The notes below the pieces were generated by a model. The model was not told where the DNA came from, ran no database searches, and saw nothing but the letters and a program-made list of their open reading frames with translations. The position numbers were made by a program, and so were the translations under genes. 64,000 bases of DNA from Cryobacterium sp. Y11 (GTDB lineage: Bacteria; Actinomycetota; Actinomycetes; Actinomycetales; Microbacteriaceae), in assembly GCF_002929535.1 (NCBI RefSeq), contig NZ_PJJO01000053.1, positions 62,001 through 126,000 on the forward strand, read 5' to 3'. Positions 7,369 through 16,521 of this stretch are shown one piece after another. How positions within the stretch are numbered: the stretch's first letter is position 1; each line of letters starts with the position of its first letter.

Positions 7369-8589
7369 TTAGCGCTTGAGGTTAGTGAGCTCCTGCAGAA
7401 CCTCGTCGGAGGTGGTGATGATGCGGGCGTTGGCCTGGAAGCCACGCTGCGCGACGATGAGGTTGGTGAATTCCTGCGACAGGTCAACGTTGGACATTTC
7501 GAGGGCGCCGCTGGAGAGCGTGCCGAGGCCAGCGCTGCCGGCGGTGCCCACGGTCGGTGCCCCGGAGTTGAACGTGGCGCGGTAGGACGAGCCGCCGGCT
7601 TTTTCGAGTCCGCCCGGGTTGACGAAGTTGGCCAGGGCGATGCGGCCGATGGCGAGCTGCTCACCGTTGCTGAACAAACCGACCAGGGTGCCGTCGGCGC
7701 TGAGGGTGTAGGAGTTGAGGGTTCCGGCGGCGTTGCCGTCGGTGGCGGTGCCCGCGACCGTGCTGAGATTGGCGTAGCCCTCGAGAGCTGACAGGTCGAT
7801 AGTGACCGTGTTGCCCTTGACCCTGAAGATGGCCTCCGTCGGATCCGCTGCCGAATTCTGCACCGAGAAGGTACCGGCGTCGGACTGCAGGTAGACGCTA
7901 CTGCCCGAGGCCGGGTCTGTGACCGTCCAGCCGTCGGTTGCCGCGGGCAACGCCGCAGGATCGAAGTCGCGCGTGAATGTAAGCGTCACCGTGCTCGATG
8001 CACCGAGCTCGTCGAAGACCACGAAGTCACGCTTAAGTTCCGTGCCGTCGGCGACGTCCGATGGCAGGTTGCCCTGAAAAGCCGCGTTTTCCGACGCTGT
8101 CGCTCCAACGATCGCACCGACCGGCAGCGTGATGTTGCTGGTCGGGCCGCCATCGGAGACGACACCGTTCTGCGCGCCCCACCCCTGCACGATGGAACCG
8201 TCAGCGGTGACCAGACGGCCGGCGGAGTCGAAGTCGAACGAACCGGCCCGGGTGTAGAAGGTTTCGCCGCCCTTCTGGGTGATGAACAGGCCGTCGCCGG
8301 AGATGAGTAGGTCAGTGGACTTGCCCGTGGCCTGCGAGGAGCCCTGCGAGAAGTTGGTCGCGATGCCGGCCACCTGCACGCCGAGGCCGATCTGGGCCGG
8401 GTTGGTTCCACCGACCTCGCCCTGCGGGGCGCCAGCGCCGGAGGTCAGCTGCGAAAGGGTGTCCTGAAACTGGGCGGCAGAGGACTTAAACCCGGTGGTG
8501 TTCACGTTGGCAATGTTGTTACCGGTGACGTCGAGCATGGCCTGGTGCGAGCGAAGACCTGAGATACCGGAGTAGAGAGAACGAAGCAT
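7369..8589 (-). CDS. flgE: Flagellar hook protein FlgE
   Basis: 406 aa, about the length of E. coli FlgE. The N-terminus MLRSLYSGISGLRSHQAMLD, followed by GNNIANVNTTGFKSS, is the rod/hook family signature. The middle holds the D1-D2 beta domains. The C-terminus (SGALEMSNVDLSQEFTNLIV, AQRGFQANARIITTSDEVLQ) forms the coiled-coil D0. FlgE polymerises into the hook, the universal joint between rod and filament. It is the last gene of the flgB-flgE run, 63 bp after flgD and followed by a hairpin. Confidence 0.95.
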   Translation of the reverse strand: MLRSLYSGISGLRSHQAMLDVTGNNIANVNTTGFKSSAAQFQDTLSQLTSGAGAPQGEVGGTNPAQIGLGVQVAGIATNFSQGSSQATGKSTDLLISGDGLFITQKGGETFYTRAGSFDFDSAGRLVTADGSIVQGWGAQNGVVSDGGPTSNITLPVGAIVGATASENAAFQGNLPSDVADGTELKRDFVVFDELGASSTVTLTFTRDFDPAALPAATDGWTVTDPASGSSVYLQSDAGTFSVQNSAADPTEAIFRVKGNTVTIDLSALEGYANLSTVAGTATDGNAAGTLNSYTLSADGTLVGLFSNGEQLAIGRIALANFVNPGGLEKAGGSSYRATFNSGAPTVGTAGSAGLGTLSSGALEMSNVDLSQEFTNLIVAQRGFQANARIITTSDEVLQELTNLKR

Positions 8590-8652
8590 AAGAATCTACC
8601 TTTCAAGAAAACGAATGAATGAAAAAGTGTAAAAAATGGAGGCGGAGCTGAG

Positions 8653-9090
8653 TTAAGAAGAAGCGGAAGAAGCAGCCGTAGTGACCCCGGAAATGGAGTC
8701 GAGGGCGATGGACTTGCCGCCGATAGTGACCTGCGGCACCGCATCCTTGAACGAGACCGAGGAGGCGACGCCCGTGGCTTCGGTGCCGTCGTCCTGCGTG
8801 TAGGTAACGGTGTGGCCCACGAGCGCGGCAGCCGAGGAACGCATCTGCAGCGAGAAGCTCTCCTGGCTCGCCGTGGCGAGCTCAGTCATCTTCTCCATCA
8901 TTGCAAGCTGAGTGGTCTGGGCGATCATCTGATTGGTATCCATCGGCGACGACGGATCCTGATTTTGCAGCTGGGTGACCAGCAAATTCATAAACACCTT
9001 GGAATCCATCGATTGGCTCGGCGCGCGGGTGGAGGCGGCGCCCGAATACAACCCGGCGGATGAGGCGGCAGCTACTGCGTCTACAGGCAT
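8653..9090 (-). CDS. flgD: Flagellar hook-capping protein FlgD (short form)
   Basis: 145 aa. It has the FlgD scaffold signature MDSKVFMNLLVTQLQNQDPS followed by PMDTNQMIAQTTQLAMMEKM. The Ig-like and tudor-like C-terminal domains of the long enterobacterial protein are reduced to one small beta domain (ALVGHTVTYTQDDG, VTIGGKSIALDSISG), as in Gram-positive FlgD. FlgD caps the growing hook and is discarded when the hook is complete. It lies between fliK and flgE, its functional partners. Confidence 0.9.
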   Translation of the reverse strand: MPVDAVAAASSAGLYSGAASTRAPSQSMDSKVFMNLLVTQLQNQDPSSPMDTNQMIAQTTQLAMMEKMTELATASQESFSLQMRSSAAALVGHTVTYTQDDGTEATGVASSVSFKDAVPQVTIGGKSIALDSISGVTTAASSASS

Positions 9091-9103
9091 GGGTGGTCTC
9101 TTT

Positions 9104-10741
9104 CTACGCCATCACGTCGATGGACGATGCTGTTCCGAATCTGAAGGGGCGAAGCGGTTGCTCGCTGTTAGGGATATCGGGGTCGCGCGCGCGTAGGTTT
9201 CGCGGCGACTGCTCGGGCCGCGGCTGTTTGGCACCCGGTGAGTCACCGGCCAGGTTTCCGGCCTGATTCTGCGACGAGAGGTCGAGCTGAGCGCTCAATC
9301 CCCCGCCGGCCAGGTCGCGGCGCAGGTCGGGCATGATGGCCCGCAACGCCTCACGGGCTAGATCCGTCGGGGCGAACAGCTCCACCCGAATGTTGTCGGG
9401 CGAGACGTGCGCGCGCACGGTGACCGGTCCGAGGTTGTCGGGGCTCACTGTGATTGTGAGCACGTGCTCGCCCGGCGCCACATTGGCTAGGGAAAACAGC
9501 GGCTTGGCAATCTGTGTGGTCAACGGCACCGGCAGAGCGGATGCCACCGGCGCGGCAGCCGCAACCGGCACGGCCGTCTGCACGGTCGGAGTCGGCGCGA
9601 TCAGGCCGGGCATCGCGGCCGCGGCCGCGGCATCCGCTGTCACGATGCGAATGTCGCCAAGCTTCGATCCAAGGCCGGTTTCGGCGGCCACTGGGGTCAA
9701 CAACGCGGCAGCGGCGATTCCGGTCGAGAACGCGGCTGCGGTCGGCGCGACCGGTACGGCTGCCCCCGGCACGGTCGGTACAACGCGAACGGCAGCATTG
9801 TCGGCGGCGTTGTCGGCAGCGTTGTCGGCGGTCGCCGAGCCAGTCGTCGAAGCGGCACCCGCAACGGCGGCCGAGCCCATGGACGAGTCCGTGGCCGGTT
9901 CCGAGGCCTGGCTCGTGGCCGCACGGCCGGTGGACCCGGTCGAACCCGTGGCGGCGACCGGCGCGGCCACTGCACCGACGAGGCTCGTCGCCGCGAGCGT
10001 GGCGGCGGGAACGTTGTCGAGAACGGCAGGGTTCACAGGATCCTCGCTGACGGCGGATTTGGTAGCGGCGACAACTGCGGAGTCGGTGGCGATGAAGTTG
10101 TCGCCGAGCGTTCTAGTGCCGATTTGGAAGGCTCCGAGGCCAGGGGCTCCCGGCGCGACAGCGTCAACGGGTGCCGGGGCCGGCGTGACCGCGGCAGTAT
10201 CAATCGCGCGTGCAATTTCGGCGGCGGGATCGCTCGACTGACCAACCGACGTCTGCTCGGTCGCCGAGCGTGCATCACGATCGGCAGTCGCCCGGTCCCT
10301 GTATTCGAGCTCGGCGGCGGCTACAACAAAAATCGCGGCAATGGCCGATGAGTCATTCGCTCGGTCAGAAACGCGGTCTGCAGCGCGATCAGACGAGCGC
10401 TCGGCTGCACGATCCTGCAGCGCGACCGGGCAGTCGGCCGCGTTCGAACTGTGCGCCCGATAGGCCGAGGGTCGATCGGTGGCATGGGCGCGATGGGTGG
10501 AACGTGCCTGATCGGCAGAACGCGCGTGGTCGTCGGCACGAGCCTGATGGCTGGACCGGGCACGGTCGGCATCCGCTAACGCTGAGCGTTTTGCGGTCGC
10601 CAGGTCAGCGACGGAATCGGCCATGGCCGAGGCGAAACCGTTGGTTCCAGCCGAGGGCGTGCCTGCGGCCGAGCCGGTACTCGGTGAACCGGGCAGGCCA
10701 GCAGCTCCGCCGGATCGAAATTGATTCAGAGCGAGGCTCAT
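9104..10741 (-). CDS. fliK: Flagellar hook-length control protein FliK
   Basis: 545 aa. The C-terminal 110 residues form the FliK hook-length domain (GEHVLTITVSPDNLGPVTVR, AHVSPDNIRVELFAPTDLAR, LRRDLAGGGLSAQLDLSS), the part that contacts FlhB. Most of the rest is low complexity. Residues about 55-130 are dense in His/Arg/Asp/Ala (ARADDHARSADQARSTHRAH), and residues 150-420 are Ala/Val/Thr/Pro rich with short repeats such as NAADNAADNAA. FliK acts as a molecular ruler and export-switch trigger, and an extended low-complexity N-terminus suits that. The ATG overlaps the stop of the upstream NlpC/P60 gene. Confidence 0.88.
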   Translation of the reverse strand: MSLALNQFRSGGAAGLPGSPSTGSAAGTPSAGTNGFASAMADSVADLATAKRSALADADRARSSHQARADDHARSADQARSTHRAHATDRPSAYRAHSSNAADCPVALQDRAAERSSDRAADRVSDRANDSSAIAAIFVVAAAELEYRDRATADRDARSATEQTSVGQSSDPAAEIARAIDTAAVTPAPAPVDAVAPGAPGLGAFQIGTRTLGDNFIATDSAVVAATKSAVSEDPVNPAVLDNVPAATLAATSLVGAVAAPVAATGSTGSTGRAATSQASEPATDSSMGSAAVAGAASTTGSATADNAADNAADNAAVRVVPTVPGAAVPVAPTAAAFSTGIAAAALLTPVAAETGLGSKLGDIRIVTADAAAAAAMPGLIAPTPTVQTAVPVAAAAPVASALPVPLTTQIAKPLFSLANVAPGEHVLTITVSPDNLGPVTVRAHVSPDNIRVELFAPTDLAREALRAIMPDLRRDLAGGGLSAQLDLSSQNQAGNLAGDSPGAKQPRPEQSPRNLRARDPDIPNSEQPLRPFRFGTASSIDVMA

Positions 10742-11406
10742 GCCGCGCCGCCTTTCGCCATCGCGGCGAAGGCCGCACTGAGCATGTCAGCGCCACTGGA
10801 AGCGCCGGCGGTCGCGGTGGGAATGATGCGACGAATGGTCGTGATCTCCGAATCTGACATATAGACGTCCCGCAGGCATACGTCGCGCCCGGGGTACGGT
10901 GCATGAATGATTTTGTTGTCGCCGGCGTAGATGAGAATGTGGTCGCCACCGCCGGTGACGATCAGGTCACCGGGCTGAGCCTCGGCCAGCGACGCCACCT
11001 CGGTACCCATCTTCATCTGGCCGGAAACCAGGCGCGGCATGTCTATTCCAACATCGGAATATACCTTCTGCACGAGGCCGGAGCAGTCCATTCCGCTGGC
11101 GTTTTCGCCGCCAAAAACATAGGGAACGCCGAGGTACTTCTTCGCAGCGTCGACAACGTTAGTGCCGGTCGCACCGCCGGTGGCGCCAACAGCGGATGTT
11201 CCGGCAGCTGATGCTCCGCTGGCGGTCACGGTGCTGAGCGCCGAAGCCATGGAGGCGGCAAAGCTGTCGGCCGAGGTTGTCGAAGCCGAGGCCGTTGCTG
11301 CTGTGGCCGTTGCTGCGGCGCTCGTCGTCACGCGTGACCCGCTGGAGAGCTGCTGCATCATCGTCTGGATCTGTTCGATCCGGCCCATTGCGGCGATCAT
11401 GGTCAT
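10738..11406 (-). CDS. NlpC/P60 peptidoglycan hydrolase in the rod/hook operon
   Basis: 222 aa. The N-terminal 95 residues are Ala/Ser/Thr-rich with a start (MGRIEQIQTMMQQLSSGSRV) that recalls small secreted flagellar proteins. The C-terminal domain is NlpC/P60: KKYLGVPYVFGGENASGMDC and SGLVQKVYSDVGI hold the catalytic Cys in DCSG, GGGDHILIYAG holds the His, and IIHAPYPGRDV follows. No Sec signal peptide is visible, which fits export through the flagellar apparatus. Sitting between fliJ and fliK, it probably opens the cell wall for the rod, the role of the FlgJ muramidase domain in proteobacteria. That role is inferred from context. Confidence 0.85.
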   Translation of the reverse strand: MTMIAAMGRIEQIQTMMQQLSSGSRVTTSAAATATAATASASTTSADSFAASMASALSTVTASGASAAGTSAVGATGGATGTNVVDAAKKYLGVPYVFGGENASGMDCSGLVQKVYSDVGIDMPRLVSGQMKMGTEVASLAEAQPGDLIVTGGGDHILIYAGDNKIIHAPYPGRDVCLRDVYMSDSEITTIRRIIPTATAGASSGADMLSAAFAAMAKGGAA

Positions 11407-11864
11407 TGTGCGTCTCCGTTCCTGGGCGTGCTATCGGTGTCTGCGTCTTGGTCTCGATGCCACCGCGTTGACGCGATTTCATCAAGCACGATTTGTTCTG
11501 CGCGCAGGTCATCGGCTTCAACCGTTTCGTGGTGGCGAAGTTCGAGCTTTTCTAGGGCGATCGCCTCGGCGCGGGCGGAGTCGAAACTCGCCTGCGCCTC
11601 GCCGAGTGCTGTGGCGTTACTGCGGCCCAGGGCATCGAGGTCGGCGAGCATGCTGCGCGACGACGACCGAGCTGCAGCCATGGCGTTCATCGCGGCAACG
11701 GTGTCCGGCGTGATCGACGTGGCAGTGAGTGCCGAACGTGCCCGGCCACGCCGTGCCTCATTGGCCGCAACACGAGCGTTAGCTTCGGCCAGGTCGGCCG
11801 CCGCCTGGTCTTGCTGCAGGTGGCGTAGGCGCAGCAGCCCGGCCAGCGGAAAGAGGCGAATCAT
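11403..11864 (-). CDS. fliJ: FliJ-like flagellar export chaperone
   Basis: 153 aa starting MIRLFPLAGLLRLRHLQQDQ. I chose this ATG because it overlaps the fliI stop as ATGA. The protein is almost entirely charged, Ala-rich alpha helix (LAEANARVAANEARRGRARS, LEKLELRHHETVEADDLRAE) predicted to form the two-helix coiled coil of FliJ. FliJ couples the FliI ATPase ring to FlhA and escorts empty chaperones. FliJ sequences diverge strongly, so the call depends on shape and on the position directly after fliI. Confidence 0.78.
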   Translation of the reverse strand: MIRLFPLAGLLRLRHLQQDQAAADLAEANARVAANEARRGRARSALTATSITPDTVAAMNAMAAARSSSRSMLADLDALGRSNATALGEAQASFDSARAEAIALEKLELRHHETVEADDLRAEQIVLDEIASTRWHRDQDADTDSTPRNGDAQ

Positions 11865-13198
11865 TGAACGCCTCCCAACCTGCGGGTGAGCCCGGCGAGC
11901 TGCTCCCAAGCCGCGTCTGAGGGAGTCTGGTCGTCCATCCGCTGCTGCAGAAACGACTTGATGGCAGCGTCGTGCGCCACGGCGGCGTCGACCAGCGGGT
12001 TGGTGCCGGTGCGGTAGGCACCGACGTCGAGCAGATCCTGGGCTGCGGAGCGCGCGGCGAGCACCGTGCGCAGGGTCGTCGCAATGGCGTTGCGTTCGGG
12101 TGAGTTCACCCGGGAAGCGACGCGCGAGATCGAGCCGAGCACGTCGATGGAGGGAAAGTGGCCGGTGATGGCGAGTTTGCGGTCAAGGACGACGTGGCCG
12201 TCGAGAATGGACCTGGCGGCGTCGGCAATGGGTTCGTTGTGGTCGTCGCCGTCAACGAGCACGGTGTACATGCCTGTGATCGAGCCGACCTGGTCTGTTC
12301 CGGCGCGTTCGAGCAGGCGAGCGAGCACCGAAAAGGTCGAGGGCGGGTAACCCCGGGTAGCCGGCGGTTCGCCAACCGAGAGACCGATTTCACGCTGGGC
12401 CATGGCAACTCGGGTGAGCGAATCCATCATGAGCATGACGTCTGCGCCGCGCGAGCGAAACGATTCAGCGATGCGGGTGGCGGTGAAGGCCGCGCGGAGG
12501 CGCATCATGGCCGGCTCGTCGGAGGTCGACACCACGACAATAGACCGGGCCAGGCCCTCGGCACCGAGGTCATCTTCGAGAAATTCACGAACCTCACGGC
12601 CGCGCTCCCCGACCAGCGCGATGACCGACACTTCGGCATCCGTTCCGCGGGCAATCATCGACAAGAGCGACGACTTGCCCACACCACTGCCGGCGAACAA
12701 GCCCATGCGCTGGCCGCGGCCGACCGTGGTGAGGGTGTCGAGCACGCGTACGCCGAGGTGCAGCGGCGCGGTGATGCGGGCGCGGTGCATGGCCGATGGG
12801 CTGTCATTTTCGAGCGAAACGGCACCGTCGGAGACGAGGGGGCCTTTGCCGTCGATCGGTCGGCCGAGGCCGTCGATGACGCGGCCGAACAGTCCGGCTC
12901 CGGTGGGAACGAGCAGGGGGCTGTGCGCGGCGCGCGCGCGGGCGCCGGCCCGCAGCCCCGTCATGCGGCCAAGTGGCATGCAGCGGATGCTGTCACGCGT
13001 GGTCGCGACGACCTCCGCGTCGATGCCAGCGGCATCCGTTTCGCCGCCGAGTACCACGAGGTCGCCGATGGCGGAGCGCAGGCCCCGTACCTCGACGCCG
13101 AGGCCAACGATCGACGACACGACGCCCATGCGCTCTGGGCGCGCAACCTGTAGCGCAGTGGCAAAAGCGTCGGCGCGCGGGCGCCACACGGTACTCAT
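11861..13198 (-). CDS. fliI: Flagellum-specific ATPase FliI
   Basis: 445 aa. The Walker A motif GSGVGKSS is at about residues 170-177, followed by ALVGERGREVREFLE, Walker B in ADVMLMMDSLTR, and the family motif GLSVGEPPATRGYPPSTFSV. FliI is the F1-beta-like hexameric ATPase that prepares chaperone-substrate complexes for export. The gene is in the fliH-fliI-fliJ order, with 4-bp overlaps on both sides. The length is normal. Confidence 0.96.
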   Translation of the reverse strand: MSTVWRPRADAFATALQVARPERMGVVSSIVGLGVEVRGLRSAIGDLVVLGGETDAAGIDAEVVATTRDSIRCMPLGRMTGLRAGARARAAHSPLLVPTGAGLFGRVIDGLGRPIDGKGPLVSDGAVSLENDSPSAMHRARITAPLHLGVRVLDTLTTVGRGQRMGLFAGSGVGKSSLLSMIARGTDAEVSVIALVGERGREVREFLEDDLGAEGLARSIVVVSTSDEPAMMRLRAAFTATRIAESFRSRGADVMLMMDSLTRVAMAQREIGLSVGEPPATRGYPPSTFSVLARLLERAGTDQVGSITGMYTVLVDGDDHNEPIADAARSILDGHVVLDRKLAITGHFPSIDVLGSISRVASRVNSPERNAIATTLRTVLAARSAAQDLLDVGAYRTGTNPLVDAAVAHDAAIKSFLQQRMDDQTPSDAAWEQLAGLTRRLGGVQ

Positions 13199-13824
13199 GA
13201 GGTCTCCCCCGCAATGTCGGCGAGCAGAATCTCTCGCGCACGCGCCAGAGCGGTCTCGATACGGGCGTCGAGAATTCCTTCGCTGAACTCGGCAATGGCA
13301 TCGCCGCGATTAACCTCTGCGTCGGCCACGAACGTGACGCCGCTAAGACGCACGGTCGTTGCGTCAAGCAGGGGTAGGTCGTCGGGATTCATGCGGATGC
13401 TGTGGGCCTTCGCGGTGTCCCCGGCCTCGACTGCGCGCATGGCCCGGTCCAAGGCGCGTCGAGCCGACGGTTCGGTGCGGCTGAGTTCGTTGCCGATAAT
13501 GGCCTCGGTCAATTGCAGCGCGCACGCTACGAGGGTGCTTTCGGCGTCGATAAGTACCGGCAGCATGCGTTGATCGAGAGCTTCGGCTGCGGCGTTGAGC
13601 ACGCGCACACCGCGATCCATTTTGGCCGCCGCGAGGCGCGCGCCCTGCTCACGTTCGGTCTGCAGGTCGAACTTGATTCGATCGATTTCCACCATCGCCG
13701 CGCGCAGGCCGGCCGCGTACCCGGCTGCGTGCCCCTGGGCGCGCGCAGTTTCGTCGGACTTGGACTTTTCTTCGTCGTCGATGCGGGGAAAGCTGATGCG
13801 GCCGAACAGTGTGTTAGCTGACAT
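13195..13824 (-). CDS. fliH: Flagellar assembly protein FliH
   Basis: 209 aa from the ATG at MSANTLFGRISFPRIDDEEK, which overlaps the fliG stop by 11 bp. An ATG three codons earlier is also possible, and a longer in-frame extension would run far into fliG. The middle is a charged helix with Gly/Ala repeats (RAQGHAAGYAAGLRAAMVEI), as in FliH GxxxG segments. The C-terminal domain (LQLTEAIIGNELSRTEPSAR, SIRMNPDDLPLL) fits the V-ATPase E-subunit-like fold. FliH restrains FliI and anchors it to the C ring. Confidence 0.85.
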   Translation of the reverse strand: MSANTLFGRISFPRIDDEEKSKSDETARAQGHAAGYAAGLRAAMVEIDRIKFDLQTEREQGARLAAAKMDRGVRVLNAAAEALDQRMLPVLIDAESTLVACALQLTEAIIGNELSRTEPSARRALDRAMRAVEAGDTAKAHSIRMNPDDLPLLDATTVRLSGVTFVADAEVNRGDAIAEFSEGILDARIETALARAREILLADIAGETS

Positions 13825-14875
13825 ATGCGTCATCCAATCCACGCTGCACGGTAATGATTCCGTGTGCTTCCATGTCGCGAATGGCGCGCACAATGCTGGC
13901 GCGGGCATCCTCGACCTGGCTCATACGAACTGGGCCGAGGCTCTTGATCTCGTCGTCGAGCACAACACGGTTGCGCTCGGACAAGTTAGCCCGAATGACT
14001 TCGGTAACCGCATTGGAGGTGCTCTTCATGGCCATGGCCAGAACGGTCGTGTCGATTCCACGCAGAATTTCCTGCACGTCGCGACTTTCCAGCTTGACGA
14101 TGTCGACGAAGGTGAGCATGCGGGAGCGGACTTCTTGGGCTAGGGCCGGGTCGCTCTCTTCGAGTCCTTCAAGCAGGGCGCGCTCGGTGGCGGCATCCGC
14201 TTGATTGAGAATATCGACGAGCGGCTGAATACCGCCGATGACTTCGATAACTTCGCGTGAGGCGATGGTGCCGGCACGCTGTTTAAGCGACTCGGTCACG
14301 ACACGAATTGCTTCGGGGGTGGCACTGCCCATGGTCGCAATGCAGCGGGCAACCTCGGTTCGAAGAGCCGGATCCATGCCGGAGAGCACTCCGGAGGCTT
14401 GGTCGCGGCGCAGGTGCGCGAGCACGAGGGCGATGGTCTGCGGCATTTCGCCGTCGAGCAGGTTGAGCACGTTAGCGGATTCGGAAGAGTCCAGAAATTC
14501 GAACGCCTTGCTGGCCATCGACGTCGCAACACGCGTCATCATGCCGGCAGAGCGCTCGGCACCGAAGGAGGCTTCGAGCAGGCCCATGGCGAACTCCTGG
14601 CCGCCGCGGGCGTGCCGGCCACCGCGCTGGGTCATCTCATGAAATTCCACCATGATAGCCTCGGCGATCTCCGAGTCGACTTTGCGCAGCTGCATGATCT
14701 CCAAAGCGATCACTTCGGCTTCACTGTCGGTGAACTGCTGCATGACCTCGGTCGCGCGCTGGCGATCCATGTTCATTAGTACGACGGCAACTTTCTGGGT
14801 GCCGGTAAGTGTTACGGGTGCTTTCGGGGCCGGAACGGCCACTTTTTGAGTGGCCATGCTTGCGGTCTCGGTCAC
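13814..14875 (-). CDS. fliG: Flagellar motor switch protein FliG
   Basis: 353 aa. It has the N-terminal FliF-binding domain (VTLTGTQKVAVVLMNMDRQR), the middle armadillo domain with the NLLDGEMPQTIALVLAHLRR and EVARCIATMGSATPE motifs, and the C-terminal torque domain (FVDIVKLESRDVQEILRGID, MSERNRVVL-like LSERNRVVLDDE, GPVRMSQVEDARASIVRAIR). FliG is the rotor component that meets MotA. The gene overlaps fliF by 4 bp. Confidence 0.96.
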   Translation of the reverse strand: MTETASMATQKVAVPAPKAPVTLTGTQKVAVVLMNMDRQRATEVMQQFTDSEAEVIALEIMQLRKVDSEIAEAIMVEFHEMTQRGGRHARGGQEFAMGLLEASFGAERSAGMMTRVATSMASKAFEFLDSSESANVLNLLDGEMPQTIALVLAHLRRDQASGVLSGMDPALRTEVARCIATMGSATPEAIRVVTESLKQRAGTIASREVIEVIGGIQPLVDILNQADAATERALLEGLEESDPALAQEVRSRMLTFVDIVKLESRDVQEILRGIDTTVLAMAMKSTSNAVTEVIRANLSERNRVVLDDEIKSLGPVRMSQVEDARASIVRAIRDMEAHGIITVQRGLDDAYVS

Positions 14876-16521
14876 GCGTTCTCCCGTTCATCCATCAGGC
14901 CGCGCAGCTGTTCAGCCATGCCGCGGGGGTCATTCTGGGCCAGGGCGTCGATTTCGCCGCGACGGATGTCGGCTTCGGTCGGTTCAAAGTTAACCGTACG
15001 AATGACCTGGGTAGGCAGATCGCTTGGGTTGAAGAACAGCGAGCCCGGGCCGACAGTCGACGAGTTCGAGGGGTTGGCATTGGGACCGGTGATGGCGCCG
15101 ACGCCACCGGTGCCGCCGAGCATGCTCTGCGCCTGACTGAGTTCGCCGATTTCAACGGATTCGCGGCTCTGACGGCGCGAACGACGTGCGTAGAACACGA
15201 GGCTGATGACAATGGCCGCTATGACGCCCAAGGCGATCAGGGCCGCACGAATGATTCCGGAGAGCGACTCGGCTGCTGCGGCATCGGTTGCTGCCTTCAG
15301 CGCGTCGGCGGCTGCAGTGGCCTCCGCCGTGCTGAACGGCACGACCTCAACGGTCACCGCGTCGCCGCGCACGGCGTCGACGCCAGCGGCCGATGACACC
15401 AGCGACGTGATGTTCGCCACGTTCAGAGTGCCGGCGGCTGCAGCGTCGACGGCGACCGAAATAGTCTGACGACGGATGGCACCGGCGGGCACCGTACGGT
15501 TTTCCGTCACCTTGTTGACGGCGTTGTTCTTGGTGGTCGTTCCGGAGGTGAATGTTCCGTTGCCGTCGGTCGCGGCACCGGTGGCTGCGGTGTCGGTGCC
15601 GAGTACACCAGCGGCGGCTCCGCCGGTACCGGTGTAGTTCTCGGTGGCGACCGATTCGTTCAGAGCGGGGGCGTCAACGGGCGTCGTAAATGATTCCTCA
15701 ACACGGGAGGCGGATTCGGTGGTCAGGTCTGCGGCAACGACGACGGTGGCGTTTCCGACACCGACGACCTTGTCGAGCATCGCCTGCACTGCGCTCTGTA
15801 CGCCGGTCTCATAGTCGGAGGCCTGCTGGCCGGCCGAACCAGTGGCGCCAACGCCCACGGCGGAGAGCACGGTACCCGCCGAGTCGATGACGGCGACGTC
15901 GGTGGCCTTCATACCGTCAATCGACGCGCTGGTCAGGTGCACGATGGCCTGAACTTGGTCGTTCGACAGTGTGGCGCCGTTGCGGGGCTGCACGAAAACG
16001 GATGCCGTCGGCGCGTTCTTCTCGGACACGAACACGCTGTCCTTGGGAATGGCCAGCTGCACCGACGCGGCCTGCACGCCCTCCATCGCTCCGATGGTCT
16101 GGGCGAGTTCGCCTTCGAGCGCACGCTTGTAGGTCACCGACTGCTGAAACTCGCTCGAGGTAACGCCCATGGTGTCGAGCAGCGAGTATCCGCCGGTGCT
16201 CGAGGATGGCAAGCCGGCCGCGGCCGCCTTGATACGTTCGGCGTAGACATCCGCTTCGGGAACCAGAATGCTGGCTCCGCCGTCAGCGAGTTCGTAGCCG
16301 ACGCCGTCTGCGGTCAGCTGGTCGACGATGCTGCTGGCATCCTCGCCGCTCAAACCGGTGAACAGCGGCGTGTATGCGGGTTTGCTCACCCACATACCGA
16401 GAGCGGATGCGCCGAGCACGAGCACGGCGACACCGATGATGGCGACCGTGCGCTGCGCAATGGTGAATTCGCGAATCGCATTGCCGAGCCGGCGAAAGAT
16501 GGATGTTACCTGACGGGGCAT
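14872..16521 (-). CDS. fliF: Flagellar MS-ring protein FliF
   Basis: 549 aa. Two membrane helices bracket a large periplasmic region: residues about 22-45 (QRTVAIIGVAVLVLGASALG) and about 440-465 (IIRAALIALGVIAAIVISLV). The ring-building motif ALEGELAQTIGAMEGVQAAS and the YscJ-like repeat LVPEADVYAERIKAAAAGLP are present. The cytoplasmic C-terminus ends with the FliG-binding stretch EIDALAQNDPRGMAEQLRGL. FliF forms the MS ring that houses the export gate. The gene is joined to fliE by a TAATG overlap. Confidence 0.96.
   Translation of the reverse strand: MPRQVTSIFRRLGNAIREFTIAQRTVAIIGVAVLVLGASALGMWVSKPAYTPLFTGLSGEDASSIVDQLTADGVGYELADGGASILVPEADVYAERIKAAAAGLPSSSTGGYSLLDTMGVTSSEFQQSVTYKRALEGELAQTIGAMEGVQAASVQLAIPKDSVFVSEKNAPTASVFVQPRNGATLSNDQVQAIVHLTSASIDGMKATDVAVIDSAGTVLSAVGVGATGSAGQQASDYETGVQSAVQAMLDKVVGVGNATVVVAADLTTESASRVEESFTTPVDAPALNESVATENYTGTGGAAAGVLGTDTAATGAATDGNGTFTSGTTTKNNAVNKVTENRTVPAGAIRRQTISVAVDAAAAGTLNVANITSLVSSAAGVDAVRGDAVTVEVVPFSTAEATAAADALKAATDAAAAESLSGIIRAALIALGVIAAIVISLVFYARRSRRQSRESVEIGELSQAQSMLGGTGGVGAITGPNANPSNSSTVGPGSLFFNPSDLPTQVIRTVNFEPTEADIRRGEIDALAQNDPRGMAEQLRGLMDERENA

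Noticed and set aside
6640..7791. 383-codon plus-strand frame through the flgE 3' region and the gap beside it
   Set aside because: It crosses the HNH remnant, AT-rich DNA, the flgE hairpin and flgE itself in antisense, and shows no protein family.
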